From the NCBI RefSeq assembly GCF_020524025.1, contig NZ_JAIVKN010000003.1, positions 62,001 through 126,000 of the forward strand: a stretch of DNA of 64,000 bases. The letters run 5' to 3'. The DNA comes from Halobacillus litoralis (GTDB lineage Bacteria > Bacillota > Bacilli > Bacillales > Halobacillaceae). Positions 61,553-64,000 of the stretch are shown here, in pieces. The position numbers and the translations under genes were made by a program. The notes beneath the pieces are model-generated. The model was not told the DNA's origin, searched no databases, and worked only from the letters and a program-made list of their open reading frames with translations. The number at the start of each line of letters is the position of its first letter. Within the stretch, counting starts at the first letter, position 1.

Positions 61553-64000
61553 GTGAGAAAAAAGATTCATTTTCTTATACCAATAATCGTATGCACACTT
61601 CTATGGTTATTGGTGCCTGCCAGTATTTCGGCTGAGAGTCAAACGTACGAAGATTTGAGGATTTCGGGAGAGGACCGTTACCAGACTGCTATTTCTATCT
61701 CTAAAGAAGGTTGGTCAGAAGGAGCAGAAACAGTTGTTTTAGCTCGTGGAGACTTATTTCCAGATGCCCTGAGCGGTGTTCCCCTGGCCAGGAAGTTTAA
61801 TGCTCCAATATTATTGACGAAATCTAATAAACTAGTGGAAGATACGAAACGTGAAATTGAGCGCCTGAATGCCAAGAAAGTGTACATACTTGGAGGAGAA
61901 GGTGCTGTTCATTCAGCTGTAGAAGATACTCTAAAAAATATGGACCTTGGAGTAGAACGAGCAGCTGGAGATAACAGATACGATACCTCTTTAGAGATCG
62001 CTAATCTCGTGGATCCATCCTTTGATAAAGCTATTTTAGCCACTGGTGAGGACTTTCCTGATGCTTTAGCAGCGGCTTCCTATGCCGGTCAAAATGGCGT
62101 TCCCATTTTATTAACAGACAGAGACAGACTTCAGGATTCAATAAAAACGTACACAAACAAATTTCAACAGACCTTCATTTTAGGAGGAGAAAATGCGATT
62201 TCAGGATCTTTGGAAGATGAAGTTCCAAACCCCGTAAGATTTTCCGGGAAAGATCGATACGATACCGCATCCAGCTTTATAAGAAACAACTTTGAAGAAA
62301 ACGAAAAAATTTATGTAAGTACAGGAAGAGACTTCGCAGACGCATTAACAGGTGCTTCCCTTGCTGCGAAAGAAAACTCAACTGTACTCATTGTTGGTGA
62401 AAATAAGTTAAGACAGAGTGCCTACCGAGTGATTGCAGAACAGAAAACAGCTTCTTTTCAAGTCTTTGGCGGCGTAAACGCGGTCAGCAATGAAATCATA
62501 GCCGAGATACAAGACGCAATGAATGAATTCCAAGACCTGGCTGGAGCAGCGACAGCTTCAGAGGATTTAATCCTTTTGGATCAAACTGAATCGGGTGAAT
62601 TCCAAGAAGCTGTAAAAGATGTCAAGGTTAGTGAAAATGGATCAATGACTTTTACATTTCCTCAAGAAGCAGAATCAGCTGATTTTGTTAAAGATGACCT
62701 GTTATTTATCCCACCGAGTGAATACTTACCTTCTGGATATATAGCTAAGGTACTTTCTAAAGAGAAAAGGAATGGCAAAATATTTTTAGCTGTCGGACAA
62801 CCTGCCATAGAAGAAGTGTTCCCTGAAATGGATATCGAAGAAAACAAAGCTTTATCATTGGAACATATTATCGATTTCAAGTTAATGGATGGTGTTTCAT
62901 TTGAAGTGGATGGACAACAGTACAATACAAGAGAAGATTTAGAAGAAGTATTAAATCGTCGCAGCTTAGAAGAAGTAAGCGCAATGAACCTTACTATAAG
63001 ACCTGTTAAACTTAATGTAGAGGTAGACTTACTAGATCACGACACGGATGAGGATGAGGATGAAAATCATAGTTTAAACCTATCCGGATCCTTAGAACTA
63101 ACGGATACAGTTGCGGATGTAGATATTGAGTATGGCGGACTATTTAACAACAAAATGAAAAAATTCGAATACGAATTCGAATCCAAACAATCCTCTAATA
63201 TAGACTTGGAATTCGATTACATCGGAGGTTTTAATTCCGAAGATCAACAAGAAGTAAAAAAAGAACGATGGTTTGAGATAGAAGGAGTAGATCGTGCTGG
63301 TCGTTTATCTCTGGGTACGATGACCTATCAGGTTGGATCTGTACCTATCTTTGGAGTAGGTGACGAAGGGTTTAAAAAAGTTCCCCTGGGTATTACTGTG
63401 TTTTTGACACAAACCTACGAAGGGGAGTTAGAAATTACCGCAGGTGTCCATTTCATTGATTCTAAATCACAGCGGCTTGGTGTTAAGTATGATGCAGACA
63501 CAGGTGATTTTAAGAAGCAATCCAACCCTGTAGTTCATACATCAGAATTTGCTGTTGATGGCAGTGGAAGTCTCGAATTAGACTATGCATTAGGGCTTGA
63601 TGCCGCTATGAATATCGGAGGCGTGCTTCCAGCTGTTGTAGAGAATGATGCAAAGGCAGGATTGGAGTTATCCGGAAATGGGGAAATGACCATTGATCTT
63701 ACGGATGAGAGCTTATCCCCTGAACTAAGTGGGTGTATGGATGCAAATGTTGATGTAGAAGCTTTATCCACGTTAAAAGCTCGCTTGAAGCTTAAGCTTT
63801 GGTCTGCAAGTACAGGCATAGAATACGAAAAGAATTTATTACAGATCCCTGTCTATGAAAAAGGATTCTCTCTCTGTACACCCGCTGGATCGATTTCAGG
63901 TAAAGCCATTGACGCTGTTTCGAAAGAAAGTATCGCAGACGTCCATGTAACAGCGTATAAAGATGGAGATTTCTATAAACGAACAAAAACAGAAGACGAT
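61553..64000 (+). CDS. Surface protein with three cell wall-binding 2 (CWB2) repeats, 3'-truncated by window end
   Basis: The open frame runs from a GTG (AGGAGGG five bases upstream) to the last base, 816 codons without a stop. A signal peptide (R-K-K, hydrophobic to about 24, S-I-S-A-E) predicts export. Three CWB2 modules follow at roughly 34-125, 128-218 and 220-325, each opening R-I/F-S/A-G-x-D/N-R-Y-x-T and containing A-(R/T)-G-x-D-F-x-D-A-L and I-L-G-G-x-x-A-V-S. Such triplets bind anionic wall polymers. A long beta-rich region with an acidic stretch near 500 follows. The visible end (from S-G-K-A-I-D-A near 782) begins a carboxypeptidase-regulatory-like Ig fold. Confidence 0.9.
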   Translation, partial: MRKKIHFLIPIIVCTLLWLLVPASISAESQTYEDLRISGEDRYQTAISISKEGWSEGAETVVLARGDLFPDALSGVPLARKFNAPILLTKSNKLVEDTKREIERLNAKKVYILGGEGAVHSAVEDTLKNMDLGVERAAGDNRYDTSLEIANLVDPSFDKAILATGEDFPDALAAASYAGQNGVPILLTDRDRLQDSIKTYTNKFQQTFILGGENAISGSLEDEVPNPVRFSGKDRYDTASSFIRNNFEENEKIYVSTGRDFADALTGASLAAKENSTVLIVGENKLRQSAYRVIAEQKTASFQVFGGVNAVSNEIIAEIQDAMNEFQDLAGAATASEDLILLDQTESGEFQEAVKDVKVSENGSMTFTFPQEAESADFVKDDLLFIPPSEYLPSGYIAKVLSKEKRNGKIFLAVGQPAIEEVFPEMDIEENKALSLEHIIDFKLMDGVSFEVDGQQYNTREDLEEVLNRRSLEEVSAMNLTIRPVKLNVEVDLLDHDTDEDEDENHSLNLSGSLELTDTVADVDIEYGGLFNNKMKKFEYEFESKQSSNIDLEFDYIGGFNSEDQQEVKKERWFEIEGVDRAGRLSLGTMTYQVGSVPIFGVGDEGFKKVPLGITVFLTQTYEGELEITAGVHFIDSKSQRLGVKYDADTGDFKKQSNPVVHTSEFAVDGSGSLELDYALGLDAAMNIGGVLPAVVENDAKAGLELSGNGEMTIDLTDESLSPELSGCMDANVDVEALSTLKARLKLKLWSASTGIEYEKNLLQIPVYEKGFSLCTPAGSISGKAIDAVSKESIADVHVTAYKDGDFYKRTKTEDD

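Overview
The window reads as a chromosomal segment of a low-GC, endospore-forming Gram-positive of the family Bacillaceae. The pointers are purine-rich Shine-Dalgarno sites with frequent GTG/TTG starts, Bacillus-type LexA boxes, a GlnR/TnrA site, an xpt-pbuX guanine riboswitch, the spore protein SspP, a Prli42-like miniprotein, and a long stretch whose gene content follows the B. subtilis yqk/yqj region. A moderately halophilic genus such as Halobacillus or Virgibacillus would fit, but the genus is not proven. No tRNA, rRNA, CRISPR array, prophage or intact insertion sequence was seen.

Layout. 1-4.6 kb: a beta-glucoside-type uptake operon on the minus strand (binding lipoprotein, two permeases, LacI regulator, start of a GH1 glycosidase) with two LacI-type operators flanking a clear promoter. 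4.6-9.1 kb: a VOC protein, a divergent MFS exporter/HxlR regulator pair, and a Gfo/Idh/MocA oxidoreductase with a GyrI-like protein. 9.5-12.4 kb: an orphan F0 c-subunit-like protein and riboswitch-controlled xpt-pbuX. 12.5-14.7 kb: an operon of two DUF1538 membrane proteins and a tandem P-II-like protein. 14.9-21.6 kb: a secreted phosphoesterase, a luciferase-like monooxygenase, an SDR, and a 2-hydroxyacid dehydrogenase with a BASS transporter. 21.8-24.8 kb: an ammonium transporter apparently co-transcribed with a DUF294 nucleotidyltransferase-like protein and a DnaQ-like exonuclease, under a candidate GlnR/TnrA site. 24.9-34 kb: a polysaccharide deacetylase, a membrane rhodanese, an acyl-CoA ligase, DUF2515/YppC, a methyltransferase and small membrane proteins.

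34-61 kb: the yqk/yqj-like region: yqkE, yqkB, polY2 (yqjW), yqjQ, yqjP, inserted abgT-type transporter and rifampicin phosphotransferase genes, yqjN, a GDPD, a glycosyltransferase, namA (yqjM), rnz (yqjK), an aldehyde dehydrogenase, a MacB-like ABC exporter, DUF3892, sspP, a YpzI-like gene, polY1/dinB (yqjH), yqjE, yqjD, and a methylmalonyl-CoA mutase module. In that module the cobalamin-binding subunit is fused to the epimerase. Both Y-family polymerase genes carry LexA boxes. 61-64 kb: a Prli42-like miniprotein and the first 816 codons of a surface protein with three cell-wall-binding (CWB2) repeats, which runs off the window.

Two related non-coding elements with terminal inverted repeats (33.2 and 39.9 kb) look like MITEs, and a two-unit dispersed-type repeat lies upstream of rnz. 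The least explained modules are the doubled DUF1538/P-II operon, the amt-DUF294-exonuclease operon, the lone AtpE-like proteolipid and the mutase-epimerase fusion.
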